Source: Butyrivibrio sp. NC2007
GTDB lineage: Bacteria > Bacillota > Clostridia > Lachnospirales > Lachnospiraceae
Assembly: GCF_000421405.1 (NCBI RefSeq)
Contig: NZ_ATWY01000019.1
Coordinates: forward strand, 22,012 to 86,011
Length of the DNA: 64,000 nt
Direction: 5' to 3'
Shown here one piece after another: positions 15,038 to 22,890 of the stretch (position 1 is its first letter; the number at the start of each line of letters is the position of its first letter). Below the pieces are notes generated by a model. It had not been told where the DNA came from. It worked only from the letters and a program-made list of their open reading frames with translations, and ran no database searches. The position numbers were made by a program, and so were the translations under genes.

Positions 15038-17257
15038 TCACACCACCAATCTAATTATCTCAGCAGCACCCACAACAAGAATAGCCACTGCAATCCTAAT
15101 ACATCTCCACATAAATAATTTATTCTGTGATAGATTCTTAAAATAAAAGAATATAGGAAATGCTATAAGTACTCCAGCTATACCTACTAAACCGATCAGA
15201 TTTCCTGCTATCAGTTGAGCAATCATTACCGCAATGCATATTGCAGCTGTTGCGAATCCAACAACCATTGCCCTATCTGCATTTTCCTTCCACATTACAT
15301 TTATAGTCTCTATGTCATCATCACCAGCTTTCTTAAATGAATCCCTCATTAAAGACCTATACGCACTGTTTGCAGTATCAATAACAATATCTGCATCATC
15401 TACATCGCCGCCATTGCTCTGTGTAAGAATACAAGAAGCTAAAATAGTATACTGAATTTTTGCCATCACAAAAGACATTTCAAACACACGTTTTTCAGCC
15501 TCTGAAAGCAAATCATACTTTACAGTCTCATTGGCTGTCTGATGTTCTGCTCTAATTTCCTCAATTTTCTTAAGAAATTTTGCCTGTATCTTATTGTATT
15601 TTTTTAATGTCTTCTCAATTATTCCTATTTTCTTGATTGTAGCATCAAAATCAGATACTGCACGACCAATCTTATTTGAAAGATCTTTAACCTCCTGATT
15701 TACAGCAGATGCCTGAGCAAGATTCTCTCTTCCCGATATCCCATCTACTGTTTGTTTTACAGTCGAGATATAATAATCTGAAACTTCTCCAAATGGTGTA
15801 TTATCAGAAATGGTCGGATCAAGTTCACCCGTGAACCACAGTGACATATTATGCCTATGAACACTATTCACTGCATTATTATCGTTATCCAATTGGGACA
15901 ACTCTCCTAAAAAATCTTCTCCTCCAAACAGAGCAACTTCTACAAAACCCGTATTCCCTAATGCATCTATCCCACTCGTTCTCAATCGCTTGATATATGA
16001 TAATACAGAGTCACTACTCTCAAAGATAAACTCAATCGGAATGTCTGTTACGCTGTATGGATATGTGTTGCTCACACTAATATCTTCAAAATTGGATAAT
16101 GAATCCATGAACGGAGAAAATGTCTTTTCCCAAAGATCAATTCTATTTTTCCCTATATCTATCAGCTTATTGCTTGTTGTCTGTTTCTTCTTATAATATG
16201 ACTGAGATGCCTTGGAAAAAGTTTTTTGGGCATCTACTAAAAGATCATTAATCTTTTTCTTCTCATTTTCTAATTCCGTAGCCTGCCCTGTAAGCTGAAC
16301 ATATTCTTGTTGAGCCTTCTGCAACAATTGCCTAGAAGATGGTTCTATCTCCCCTTGTTCATTCAAAAGCGGAGCAGACAAAATGTGGTAATATAATTGA
16401 GCAAGTAGCCATGAGAGGTGCAACGTTTTCTGTTCCATCTCTGAAAGATCATTGAAATCAACTTTACCATCGCTTCCTCTTTGGTATTTGCTCGCTATAT
16501 TATCCATCTCTTTAAGATATGGAGTAAATAACCCGGAAAGCTTCGAAATAAAGTCCCTGTAATTGTTTGAAACATTCTCTATTCCTTGCATACCTGTAAT
16601 AACAACATTCATTTGAGACACGGCAGATTCTGCTTCTGCATGTACTCTTCTAGCTTCAGCAAGCTTAGCCTTTCCTTTTGCTCCTGCGATTAATCCACCA
16701 GCAACAGCAATAGCTCCTACAACAACTCCCCCAAGGACAACTGTTCCACCAGCCATCCCCATACCTCCTGAAGCTATGGATCCACCACCGAGCCAAGCTA
16801 AAGTAGCATTCTTCTTCACTACACCTTTCAACGTAGCTATTGCTGTCCCTGTAGAAGCATTTGCAAACATGGCTACTCCACCATACGTCGCAATACCGAC
16901 CAGTGCTCCTGTGCCAACCGATAATGCCCCGGCTTTTATTATTTCACCAGCATTATATGATGCATTACGCATATTAACCATAAGCTCATTAGGTGTTTCA
17001 TTCTTTCCCAAAAAGTTGTAGTTTTCATCGATCTTACACACCATTTGAACATTATTGAAGGAGCCAAAAGAATCCAAAAATTTATTCATATCCTTAGACC
17101 AAGCATGAACTTTCTCTTTTCCAAGCTTCTCGAGACTCTTTGTAGTATTCTTCTTTTGCGTATCTAATCTGCCTTTCGCACTATCATACTGCGACTGCGC
17201 ATCATCTAATAGCTCCTGTATTTCTTCTGAATGTGTAATTCCTTCAAAAATGCCCAT
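15038..17257 (-). CDS. Large membrane protein with two homologous halves
   Basis: A 739-residue protein. Each half has a coiled coil (SLEKLGKEKVHAW near 43 and KLIDIGKNRIDLW further on), then a FLDSFGSF/FMDSLSNF block. Each half later repeats the pattern LSExE...S...AxxxYxIL. A Gly/Ala-rich hydrophobic stretch lies at about 110-200, and three membrane segments close the protein. No ATP-binding or catalytic motif is seen. AAAAGGGG precedes the ATG. It is coupled to the PD-(D/E)XK-like gene downstream. A membrane effector or secretion role is possible, but the family is unknown. Confidence 0.65.
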   Translation of the reverse strand: MGIFEGITHSEEIQELLDDAQSQYDSAKGRLDTQKKNTTKSLEKLGKEKVHAWSKDMNKFLDSFGSFNNVQMVCKIDENYNFLGKNETPNELMVNMRNASYNAGEIIKAGALSVGTGALVGIATYGGVAMFANASTGTAIATLKGVVKKNATLAWLGGGSIASGGMGMAGGTVVLGGVVVGAIAVAGGLIAGAKGKAKLAEARRVHAEAESAVSQMNVVITGMQGIENVSNNYRDFISKLSGLFTPYLKEMDNIASKYQRGSDGKVDFNDLSEMEQKTLHLSWLLAQLYYHILSAPLLNEQGEIEPSSRQLLQKAQQEYVQLTGQATELENEKKKINDLLVDAQKTFSKASQSYYKKKQTTSNKLIDIGKNRIDLWEKTFSPFMDSLSNFEDISVSNTYPYSVTDIPIEFIFESSDSVLSYIKRLRTSGIDALGNTGFVEVALFGGEDFLGELSQLDNDNNAVNSVHRHNMSLWFTGELDPTISDNTPFGEVSDYYISTVKQTVDGISGRENLAQASAVNQEVKDLSNKIGRAVSDFDATIKKIGIIEKTLKKYNKIQAKFLKKIEEIRAEHQTANETVKYDLLSEAEKRVFEMSFVMAKIQYTILASCILTQSNGGDVDDADIVIDTANSAYRSLMRDSFKKAGDDDIETINVMWKENADRAMVVGFATAAICIAVMIAQLIAGNLIGLVGIAGVLIAFPIFFYFKNLSQNKLFMWRCIRIAVAILVVGAAEIIRLVV

Positions 17258-17421
17258 TGCATAATACCCCTTTTACTAATAATTCTTTCTAATGCATCAC
17301 ACGTACTACTCTAATTTTATCATGCAACCTTAAAACATATTGTAAAAACTAAATAGACATTAACTAAAACAGAATCATAATAGCATCTATATATATCTGC
17401 CAATCAATCGTTTTACTGATC

Positions 17422-17808
17422 TCATTGCGATATTTCATTTTTTATTTCCATAATTATCTGCCTAATTCTCCGCTCAGTAAGTCCCAGCATCCTCGCCAGT
17501 TCTGCAGGTCTCATTTCATCCATGTTTTCTCTGATAAAATCTTTCCTGAATTCCACTGAGTACAGTTTCTGAGGAAAAGTGATATTCAATCCAGCAAAAC
17601 GCTTCCATATTTTCTGAGTTGCTGCATCACCTAAAAGTTCTGCAATTTCTCTGTATATTCCGCTATAGTTTTCCGGATTGCTCTTCACTTCCTTTTCCTC
17701 CTCAGATACAACTATATTCAATTGTACTGAGTCCTTTTTGAAAATATCACTTGCTGTTTGTCCTGTAATTTTCATATGAAATTTACACTGCCATTTTTCC
17801 TCAATCAT
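17422..17808 (-). CDS. Mor/C-like HTH transcriptional activator
   Basis: The C-terminal 80 residues follow the Mor family order: YREIAELLGDAATQKIWKRF, FPQKLYSVEFRKDFIREN, then LARMLGLTERRIRQIIMEIK as the recognition helix. In phage Mu, Mor activates middle transcription. Clostridial relatives are chromosomal regulators. The start is unsure: AAAGGAGG lies 12 bases before ATG 17808, and an in-frame ATG at 17841 has no such site. It lies upstream of and in the same direction as the 17257/15034 pair and may control it. Confidence 0.7.
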   Translation of the reverse strand: MIEEKWQCKFHMKITGQTASDIFKKDSVQLNIVVSEEEKEVKSNPENYSGIYREIAELLGDAATQKIWKRFAGLNITFPQKLYSVEFRKDFIRENMDEMRPAELARMLGLTERRIRQIIMEIKNEISQ

Positions 17809-17856
17809 TTGCAGTGTAATCCTCCTTTCATTACAGGCCATGTTTTTTTCGCGAAT

Positions 17857-17899
17857 TAAAAATGTCGGTAACCGCTATGAAGTCATCATCTACCGACAT
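17857..17899 (-). terminator. Terminator of the serpin gene
   Basis: The 9-bp stem ATGTCGGTA / TACCGACAT with a 20-base loop is followed on the minus strand by TTTTT. Confidence 0.75.
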
Positions 17900-17938
17900 T
17901 CTGTCCCAGGCAAAGAAAGGATCAGATTTTAAGTCTTA

Positions 17939-19042
17939 TTAAATTTGATTTGTAATTCCAGTAAATACTGGCAAGCCCGTTTCATTATGCATAATCGCAT
18001 ATATGAACGGTCTATCCAGCCTAACAACCTTCGGATTGCTCATCGGAGCACATCCAGCAACAAGAAACATAGCAGTGGCTGCAGCTGCCTTTGTTCCTTT
18101 CCGGTCCACTTCTATCCTAGCTTTATGAACAATCGAATCTGCCCTCAGCACTTCACTGGAAAGCGGGGAAAAATCTGCCTCTGAAGAAAAGATTTTGTTG
18201 ATTCCCATATCTTTAAGCAGTTCTGTTAGATCTGTTCTGAATTCGCCATTAAATTCCGGCATATTCACAAAGACCTGATCATATGATGCAGAATCATAAA
18301 GTCCTTTGAAATCTATTTTTTCAACCGACCTTCTAAAGATACGTTCATTATGGTCATTCTTAGGCAACAAAGCCATGTAAGAATACTCCCTATTCTTGTA
18401 TGGTTTAAGGAATCCTGTAAAAAACTCATTTTCGATATATAAGTGCTCCTTGCTGAACATCATGTCAACCCTACTCTTAGAACCATCTGAGTTTTTGAAA
18501 TCAGCTTCCTTTATATCATCCTCATCATATTCGTCTTCCCATTCCGCCTCAAAGGATACTGCATTGATCAAGCTCATAAGCGTACCAGCCATGCTTTCAT
18601 CTGCAATCTGTTCTATCAGGCCTTTTGTTTTCTCCTTTACCCAGGAATTCACAGCATATACGACATCATCAGTACAAAACAGCTCGCCACCAAATTTAGA
18701 TGCAATCCTTTCCTTATACTCCGGATTGATCGAGTTCTCTATCGTCTTCTTTACAATGGCTGCATTTGAAGAAACCAGGCCACCTGTTTCAGATAGCTCA
18801 TTCTGTATCAACGAGATGATTCCCATTGCAGCGTCATATGGAAGGATTCCTTTTAAAACTCCTGCTATTTCTTTTCTTGTATTTCCATCCGTGGAATCTG
18901 CCGCAATAGCCAAAAGCACTATTATGGAGAGAGGCGATATAACAACATTGTCTCCCTTGTTAGTAAGCACATATTCACTAAAAAACTTAGCGGCAAGCTT
19001 GTTGTAATGTGGACTATAAGTGTTAATCCTGTTCTTAGACAT
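17939..19042 (-). CDS. Serpin-family protease inhibitor
   Basis: A 367-residue protein, close to the full length of a serpin core, with no signal peptide, so it is predicted cytosolic. The start region has NTRKEIAGVL. The hinge of the reactive-centre loop is GTKAAAATAM (from 316), and the loop continues to about 338. The C-terminal signature DRPFIYAIMHNETGLPVFTG is typical. The Ala-rich hinge indicates an inhibitory serpin that traps a serine or cysteine protease. Its target is not known. GGAGG precedes the ATG. It is a single gene with its own terminator. Confidence 0.95.
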   Translation of the reverse strand: MSKNRINTYSPHYNKLAAKFFSEYVLTNKGDNVVISPLSIIVLLAIAADSTDGNTRKEIAGVLKGILPYDAAMGIISLIQNELSETGGLVSSNAAIVKKTIENSINPEYKERIASKFGGELFCTDDVVYAVNSWVKEKTKGLIEQIADESMAGTLMSLINAVSFEAEWEDEYDEDDIKEADFKNSDGSKSRVDMMFSKEHLYIENEFFTGFLKPYKNREYSYMALLPKNDHNERIFRRSVEKIDFKGLYDSASYDQVFVNMPEFNGEFRTDLTELLKDMGINKIFSSEADFSPLSSEVLRADSIVHKARIEVDRKGTKAAAATAMFLVAGCAPMSNPKVVRLDRPFIYAIMHNETGLPVFTGITNQI

Positions 19043-19113
19043 ATCCTTTACCTCCGATAGTAATGTCTTTCAATTCAATGTGAAATTTCAAGGTGTTAAT
19101 CACAAACATTTTT

Positions 19114-19764
19114 TCACGCCAGCACTATCCCCGCAAACAAATCTCCCATGCAAAAGCTCAGATGCTCAGTCTCCTCATTCCTTGCAGTCTGGTAGAACTC
19201 ATTCAGTTCATAATCAGGATTCTGCTCAAGCTTAGCGAATAGAAGTGCCGTATTATAAGCATCAGCCAGGCCATCATGTGCTCTGCCTTCCGGAATTATA
19301 TCAGATGCAATAAGAGCTTCCTCCAGCTTGTACGCATTCTTCCTGCCCATCTTCTGGCCAAAGGTCTTCTGACAATCCATCCAGTTAGCAAAGATGATCT
19401 CAAGGCGCTCATCTTCAATTCCCTTGGCAACTACTTCGTGAACAATCTGCTTAGGATCTGAATCGCTCCAGGATACGCATCTGACATCGTCATATGGAAG
19501 CCAATCAAGAAAAACCTCCAGAGCTTCTGCAAATGAAGGAGCTGAGATTACATCAGCCTGGGATATTCCTGTCATATTCTCGATGAACCAGTCGATGTGA
19601 CCATACTCAGGTCTTACATAAGTATTGAATTCATCTATAATCTCATAATCCTCATCAAGAAGGACTGCTCCAATCTGGATTGTCTCCTGGCACCACTTAT
19701 AACCGAACTTCTTATATCCCTTAGGCACTTTGCAAAACTCAAGATCTATAACTGCGTACTTCAT
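19114..19764 (-). CDS. DEDDh 3'-5' exonuclease (KapD/DnaQ-like)
   Basis: A 216-residue protein. Motif I is DLEF (near 7), motif II includes the Asp in FIENMTGIS and DW, and motif III is HDGLADAYNTALL, the DEDDh form. It degrades single-stranded DNA or RNA from the 3' end. It is stand-alone, unlike the DnaQ domain of PolC. AGGAGG precedes the ATG. Its long leader contains a c-di-GMP-I riboswitch and a terminator (19932-20045), so c-di-GMP may control it. That link is inferred from position. Confidence 0.9.
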   Translation of the reverse strand: MKYAVIDLEFCKVPKGYKKFGYKWCQETIQIGAVLLDEDYEIIDEFNTYVRPEYGHIDWFIENMTGISQADVISAPSFAEALEVFLDWLPYDDVRCVSWSDSDPKQIVHEVVAKGIEDERLEIIFANWMDCQKTFGQKMGRKNAYKLEEALIASDIIPEGRAHDGLADAYNTALLFAKLEQNPDYELNEFYQTARNEETEHLSFCMGDLFAGIVLA

Positions 19765-19931
19765 AATGGCCTCCTGACTTTAAAATAGCTTTTTTGATTC
19801 CGTTTGCTGTTTGCTGTTTCCTGATAATACCTGATAATACTATCCTAACAATTTAGAAGGGTTATAATCCGGACTGCTTCGAACGCCCATATTTACTGGG
19901 ATTGAATCACTTCCATTACTTTGGGGGGGTG

Positions 19932-19957
19932 AAAAAATGGAGCTGATTGCCAGCTCC
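19932..19957 (-). terminator. Intrinsic terminator of the c-di-GMP-I riboswitch
   Basis: On the minus strand GGAGCTG / CAGCTCC with a 5-base loop is followed by A and TTTTTT. It lies five bases past the aptamer, in the position of an expression platform. Confidence 0.85.
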
Positions 19958-20045
19958 TATAATGATTGCAACTGGCTAACTCTTTCGAGTCCCTATAGCT
20001 TTGTGCCGCCGGATTGCTCCGGGTTTACCTTTAAATTGATTTTTG
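19958..20045 (-). ncRNA. Cyclic di-GMP-I (GEMM-I) riboswitch aptamer
   Basis: The minus strand shows the GEMM-I order: AAAGGTAAACC, a CGGA-GCAA-TCCG hairpin with a GNRA loop, GGCACAAAGC, then CTATAGGG, an ACTC-GAAA-GAGT hairpin with a second GNRA loop, and TAGCCAGTTGC. The two docked hairpins and the CAAAGC and AGCCxGTTGC joints are the ligand-binding features. Upstream lies the terminator of the 20126 gene, so the switch begins its own transcript. The first gene downstream is the exonuclease at 19114. Confidence 0.85.
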
Positions 20046-20069
20046 CCCTAACGATATTTATTGATAAAA

Positions 20070-20117
20070 GTGTTTTAAAGGCGGTCCATGGTAATGGTCA
20101 CCCCACAGACCGCCTTT
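20070..20117 (-). terminator. Terminator of the 20126 gene
   Basis: A 10-bp stem AAAGGCGGTC / GACCGCCTTT with a 21-base loop. The T-run is weak. It separates the small-gene run from the riboswitch. Confidence 0.65.
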
Positions 20118-20125
20118 GCCGAGTA

Positions 20126-20326
20126 CTATCTATTTTCAACTGGACTGATTACCGGCTTACCATCCCTGTCCAGCATGGGTGTAAGTCCTCCAGCATATCC
20201 ACTTGCATGGAATATGTAGTTAACGCCTGTGTCCTGGTCAACCCAGATCTCAGTAACATTAACTGCTCCCTGTGAATAAACCTTTTTAAATCTTTTGTCC
20301 GCTGTCATTTCCTTGTCCTCTTTCAT
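20126..20326 (-). CDS. DUF6440-type small protein
   Basis: A 66-residue protein. KRFKKVYSQGAVNVTEIWVD, then TGVNYIFHASGYAGGLTPML and GKPVI, fits the DUF6440 family of small beta-rich proteins of Firmicutes. The function is unknown. ATG 20326 lies two bases after the stop of the upstream membrane gene. A second ATG at 20308 is also possible. Confidence 0.75.
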   Translation of the reverse strand: MKEDKEMTADKRFKKVYSQGAVNVTEIWVDQDTGVNYIFHASGYAGGLTPMLDRDGKPVISPVENR

Positions 20327-20328
20327 TT

Positions 20329-20541
20329 TCAGGCCCTTTCCAAAAGGCTAAGGAGCCCAACCACCAACAGTACCGGCAATGCAATAGCAACAAGTCCTTT
20401 AAATACAAGGCCCACAAGAATAAGTGGAAGGAACACCAGTGTAAACATAACTTTGATGATGCTCCAGCTTGCTCTGAATGCAAAGCCAATCATTTTTCCA
20501 AAAATCCAAAAGAAAAATATAATAAAAAGCAGCGACAACAT
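20329..20541 (-). CDS. Small membrane protein
   Basis: A 70-residue, almost wholly hydrophobic protein with about three membrane segments (residues 3-22, 28-45 and 50-67) and a few Lys/Arg in the loops. AAGGTGAGG-type sites precede the ATG. It is directly followed by the DUF6440 gene, two bases away, so the two are coupled. No function is recognised. Confidence 0.6.
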   Translation of the reverse strand: MLSLLFIIFFFWIFGKMIGFAFRASWSIIKVMFTLVFLPLILVGLVFKGLVAIALPVLLVVGLLSLLERA

Positions 20542-20635
20542 GATTCCTCACCTTCCTTTCTCAAATCAAAAACCATTGTCATCTGTTGCTTGTTGATGAA
20601 TTCATTATATTTCTGTCAGAGCAAAGATTACATGA

Positions 20636-20890
20636 TTATATCAGCAAAAAGGGGCATGTTATTTCGCTATTTGCGAAAACACTTTTAGATTCAAACAAAA
20701 AAGAATCAGCTCCAAATCCATCCCTGAATTCTTTGCTGATCCTCTCTTTTTCTTTCTTGCGGTTGTAGGCCTTTCCGTTTGGAACGCTCCTTGTTACTGG
20801 ATTAAGATCTCCCCAGGTGCGTCTCTGTTTGGAATGGTACTCTTTTTGCTGTTTCTTACTTCGTTTGTCCAGTGAAACATATTTGCTCAT
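20636..20890 (-). CDS. Basic hypothetical protein
   Basis: An 84-residue, Lys/Arg-rich protein. KRSKKQQKEYHSKQRRTWGD, then LNPVTRSVPNGKAYNRKKEK, is a pattern seen in uncharacterised Firmicutes proteins. It could bind nucleic acid because of its charge. GGAGG precedes the ATG, which overlaps the stop of the 42-residue gene upstream (ATGA). Confidence 0.6.
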   Translation of the reverse strand: MSKYVSLDKRSKKQQKEYHSKQRRTWGDLNPVTRSVPNGKAYNRKKEKERISKEFRDGFGADSFLFESKSVFANSEITCPFLLI

Positions 20891-21015
20891 TGTCTTTCCT
20901 CCGTTTCTTCCTTCTGAACCTTCTTGTTATATTTTGATGCAGGAATACCGAACAGTAAACATACCGGTATTATCGTAGCAACCAAAACAAGAATCAATAA
21001 AACCTGTGCAGTCAT
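20887..21015 (-). CDS. 42-residue membrane peptide
   Basis: This gene is short and easily missed. The ATG at 21015 has GGAGGG nine bases upstream. The protein has one membrane segment (VLLILVLVATIIPVCLLFGI), then a Lys/Glu-rich tail that ends QKEETEERQ. Its stop overlaps the next start as ATGA. A TATAAT lies at 21052-21057 on the minus strand. It is likely a real single-span peptide. Confidence 0.6.
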   Translation of the reverse strand: MTAQVLLILVLVATIIPVCLLFGIPASKYNKKVQKEETEERQ

Positions 21016-21183
21016 TATTATAAGCCCTCCAACAATTTTTATGTTGAAATCATTATATCTTAAGCCGGAAGGCTCATATATATCTATATCAGTGATTATC
21101 AGGCATTTAATTTACTATCTAGGCAAATCAAAAACTTATTCTTATCACCAATAGTTTCTGCGTCTATCTGTTCTTTTTCCTTG

Positions 21184-21519
21184 TTATGGTTCTTCCAGGT
21201 ATCTAACCTCTTTGCCATGAGCTATAGCGTACTCTATCTCACTCTTGGTACTCGATCCCACGTAACCTCCGACGTTGATTACATAAATAGAATCCGCCAT
21301 GTCTATTTTAGCCTTATGCATTGCATCCAACATCTCTTTTGTCTTTGTAAGAGTGCCCTCGTCCATATTCTCCCAGACTTCCTGATCGCCGGAATGGCCA
21401 AAGAGCCCCACGCTGATGACAATGTTTCCCTCAAGCGTAAGCTTTTTCTGAGCCTCCATGAACTGCTCTTTAAACCTGGTACTTCCACACAATGTTATTA
21501 CCGGATACTTCCCCTGCAT
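21184..21519 (-). CDS. DUF4406 / nucleoside deoxyribosyltransferase-like protein
   Basis: A 111-residue protein. PVITLCGSTRFKEQFMEAQK gives the beta-strand and GSTRF loop of the nucleoside 2-deoxyribosyltransferase fold. KIDMADSIYVINVGGYVGSS, then TKSEIEYAIAHGK, completes it. Such proteins bind nucleotide or ADP-ribose-like ligands. True transferase activity is not certain. GAGGAG precedes the ATG. A TATAAT and an inverted repeat lie upstream (21570-21620). Confidence 0.8.
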   Translation of the reverse strand: MQGKYPVITLCGSTRFKEQFMEAQKKLTLEGNIVISVGLFGHSGDQEVWENMDEGTLTKTKEMLDAMHKAKIDMADSIYVINVGGYVGSSTKSEIEYAIAHGKEVRYLEEP

Positions 21520-21569
21520 ATCTTCTCCTCGTGCAAATTTAATCGGTATTTAATATATATTTCAGTGCA

Positions 21570-21620
21570 ATTATAGTATGATAGAAACACCTCTTGTATA
21601 GGTTTTGGGATGCCTATACA
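21570..21620 (-). promoter_or_regulatory. Promoter -10 with an 8-bp inverted repeat
   Basis: On the minus strand TATAAT (21570-21575) has TGTATAGG/CCTATACA arms (21595-21602 and 21613-21620) over the -35 region. It is a possible operator for the 21184 gene. Confidence 0.4.
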
Positions 21621-21630
21621 TATCATAAGA

Positions 21631-21673
21631 CAGGCCGATGCAAACCGTTTTCCGGTTCCCTCGCATCGGTCTG
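21631..21673 (-). terminator. Long hairpin after the deformylase-like gene
   Basis: The 11-bp arms CAGGCCGATGC / GCATCGGTCTG (one mismatch) enclose a smaller AACCG/CGGTT hairpin. No strong T-run follows. It is the likely end of the 23268-21681 gene run. Confidence 0.55.
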
Positions 21674-21680
21674 AACTCGT

Positions 21681-22091
21681 TTATATGAGTATTCCCTCAA
21701 AGTGTTCGATTTCATGCTGGATTATCTGCGCTGTGAAGTCCTTATACTTACCATGCTGTGGCTTGAAGTCCTGATCAAGATAATCCACCTCAATCTCCTT
21801 ATATCTGGTGCAGGGTCTTACTCCATCGAGAGAAAGACAGCTCTCTTCTGTCTGATATTCTCCACACTTCTTGGTAATAATAGGATTCACCATAGCAAAA
21901 TGGAATGGTCCCATAGCCACCACGATAATTCTTTTCTTCACACCAATCATGTTGGCGGCCATGCCAACGCAATGCTCCTGGTTGGCTCTTAATGTATCAA
22001 GCAGATCTACAATAACCTGCTTGTCAGACTCTGTTGCAGACTCTGACTTTTGCTGCAGGAACATTGGATCCCTAACAATCTTTTTAACCAT
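21681..22091 (-). CDS. Peptide deformylase family protein (variant active site)
   Basis: A 136-residue protein. The three deformylase motifs are present in altered form: GMAANM (about 42-47) where GLAAPQ is usual, so the catalytic Gln is Met; ESCLS with the metal Cys; and QHEIEH with both metal His and the general-base Glu. Classic deformylases remove the formyl group from nascent proteins. This short clade may act on another substrate or be weak. Its ATG overlaps the stop of the upstream membrane gene. Confidence 0.8.
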   Translation of the reverse strand: MVKKIVRDPMFLQQKSESATESDKQVIVDLLDTLRANQEHCVGMAANMIGVKKRIIVVAMGPFHFAMVNPIITKKCGEYQTEESCLSLDGVRPCTRYKEIEVDYLDQDFKPQHGKYKDFTAQIIQHEIEHFEGILI

Positions 22092-22321
22092 TAGGCTTCG
22101 TTCTCCTCATCCATATACAGTTTAAAAAATCTTGCCATTAGCGGAATATATGTCAGAAGAAATGTTATTCCTGCAAGTCCGTAGACTTTTCTTTTGTTCT
22201 GTGGTCTAACAAGCATTCCAAGCATAATGCCCAAAGAAATTAGGCAAAACTTCAGAACTGAAAACAATTTCCAATCACTCGATTTTATGTAACGGTCAGC
22301 AACTTCAAAGATCTTGTCCAT
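22091..22321 (-). CDS. Small membrane protein
   Basis: A 76-residue protein with two membrane segments (about 22-38 and 46-62) joined by a basic loop (RPQNKRKVYG). GGAGG precedes the ATG. It overlaps the deformylase-like start by one base (TAATG). The function is unknown. Confidence 0.6.
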   Translation of the reverse strand: MDKIFEVADRYIKSSDWKLFSVLKFCLISLGIMLGMLVRPQNKRKVYGLAGITFLLTYIPLMARFFKLYMDEENEA

Positions 22322-22336
22322 AAAGACCTCCCATCA

Positions 22337-22690
22337 TTATAAGCACGCCTCTTTCCATTCATCCTCTTTAAATCCGACAAGCACTTTCTTGTCAGTAATC
22401 AGTAATGGTCGTTTTACAAGCATTCCATCCGATGCCAACAGGTCTAACATCGCATCATCACTCATTGTCGGAAGTTTTTTTGACAATTCCATTTCCCTAT
22501 ACAGCTGTCCACTGGTATTAAAAAACTTTTTCAAAAGAAGCCCACTCTTAACATTGAGATCCTTTATCATATTGCGGTCCGGGTGCTGCTCCTTGATATC
22601 AAGGCTCTCGTACTTAATACCATTGTCATCAAGCCATTTCAGTGCCTTCTTGCAAGTAGTACATCTAGAATAGCAATAAACTTTTACCAT
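22337..22690 (-). CDS. ArsC/Spx-family protein
   Basis: A 117-residue protein with a thioredoxin-like fold. YSRCTTCKKALKWLDDNGI carries the CxxC pair Cys10 and Cys13 of the Spx/ArsC family, and the later KRPLLITDKKVLVGF is the family's conserved central strand. Spx-type proteins bind RNA polymerase, while ArsC types reduce arsenate. The CxxC is closer to Spx and YffB-like members. The family is clear but the role is not. Confidence 0.85.
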   Translation of the reverse strand: MVKVYCYSRCTTCKKALKWLDDNGIKYESLDIKEQHPDRNMIKDLNVKSGLLLKKFFNTSGQLYREMELSKKLPTMSDDAMLDLLASDGMLVKRPLLITDKKVLVGFKEDEWKEACL

Positions 22691-22707
22691 GACTCATGTC
22701 TCCTATC

Positions 22708-22890
22708 TCATTTTCGTGATGGCCATTCTGATCCAACATCTAATCCATTCTCTGTAAGCCAGTCATCTTCCACTGATACGAGCTGTTCATTTCCGACATC
22801 ATCTACAAGCGTAACTGATACCTTCGGCTTCTGTCCTGGCTGCAGTTCTTCGCAGCCATAATCCCCATCAAAAATCTGCTTAATCTTCAT
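22708..22890 (-). CDS. 60-residue conserved-type hypothetical protein
   Basis: A 60-residue acidic protein (KPKVSVTLVDDVGNEQLVSV, then WLTENGLDVGSEWP) with a beta-rich pattern. It begins immediately after the stop of the zinc-ribbon gene. Similar short proteins are common in Lachnospiraceae, but the function is unknown. Confidence 0.55.
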   Translation of the reverse strand: MKIKQIFDGDYGCEELQPGQKPKVSVTLVDDVGNEQLVSVEDDWLTENGLDVGSEWPSRK

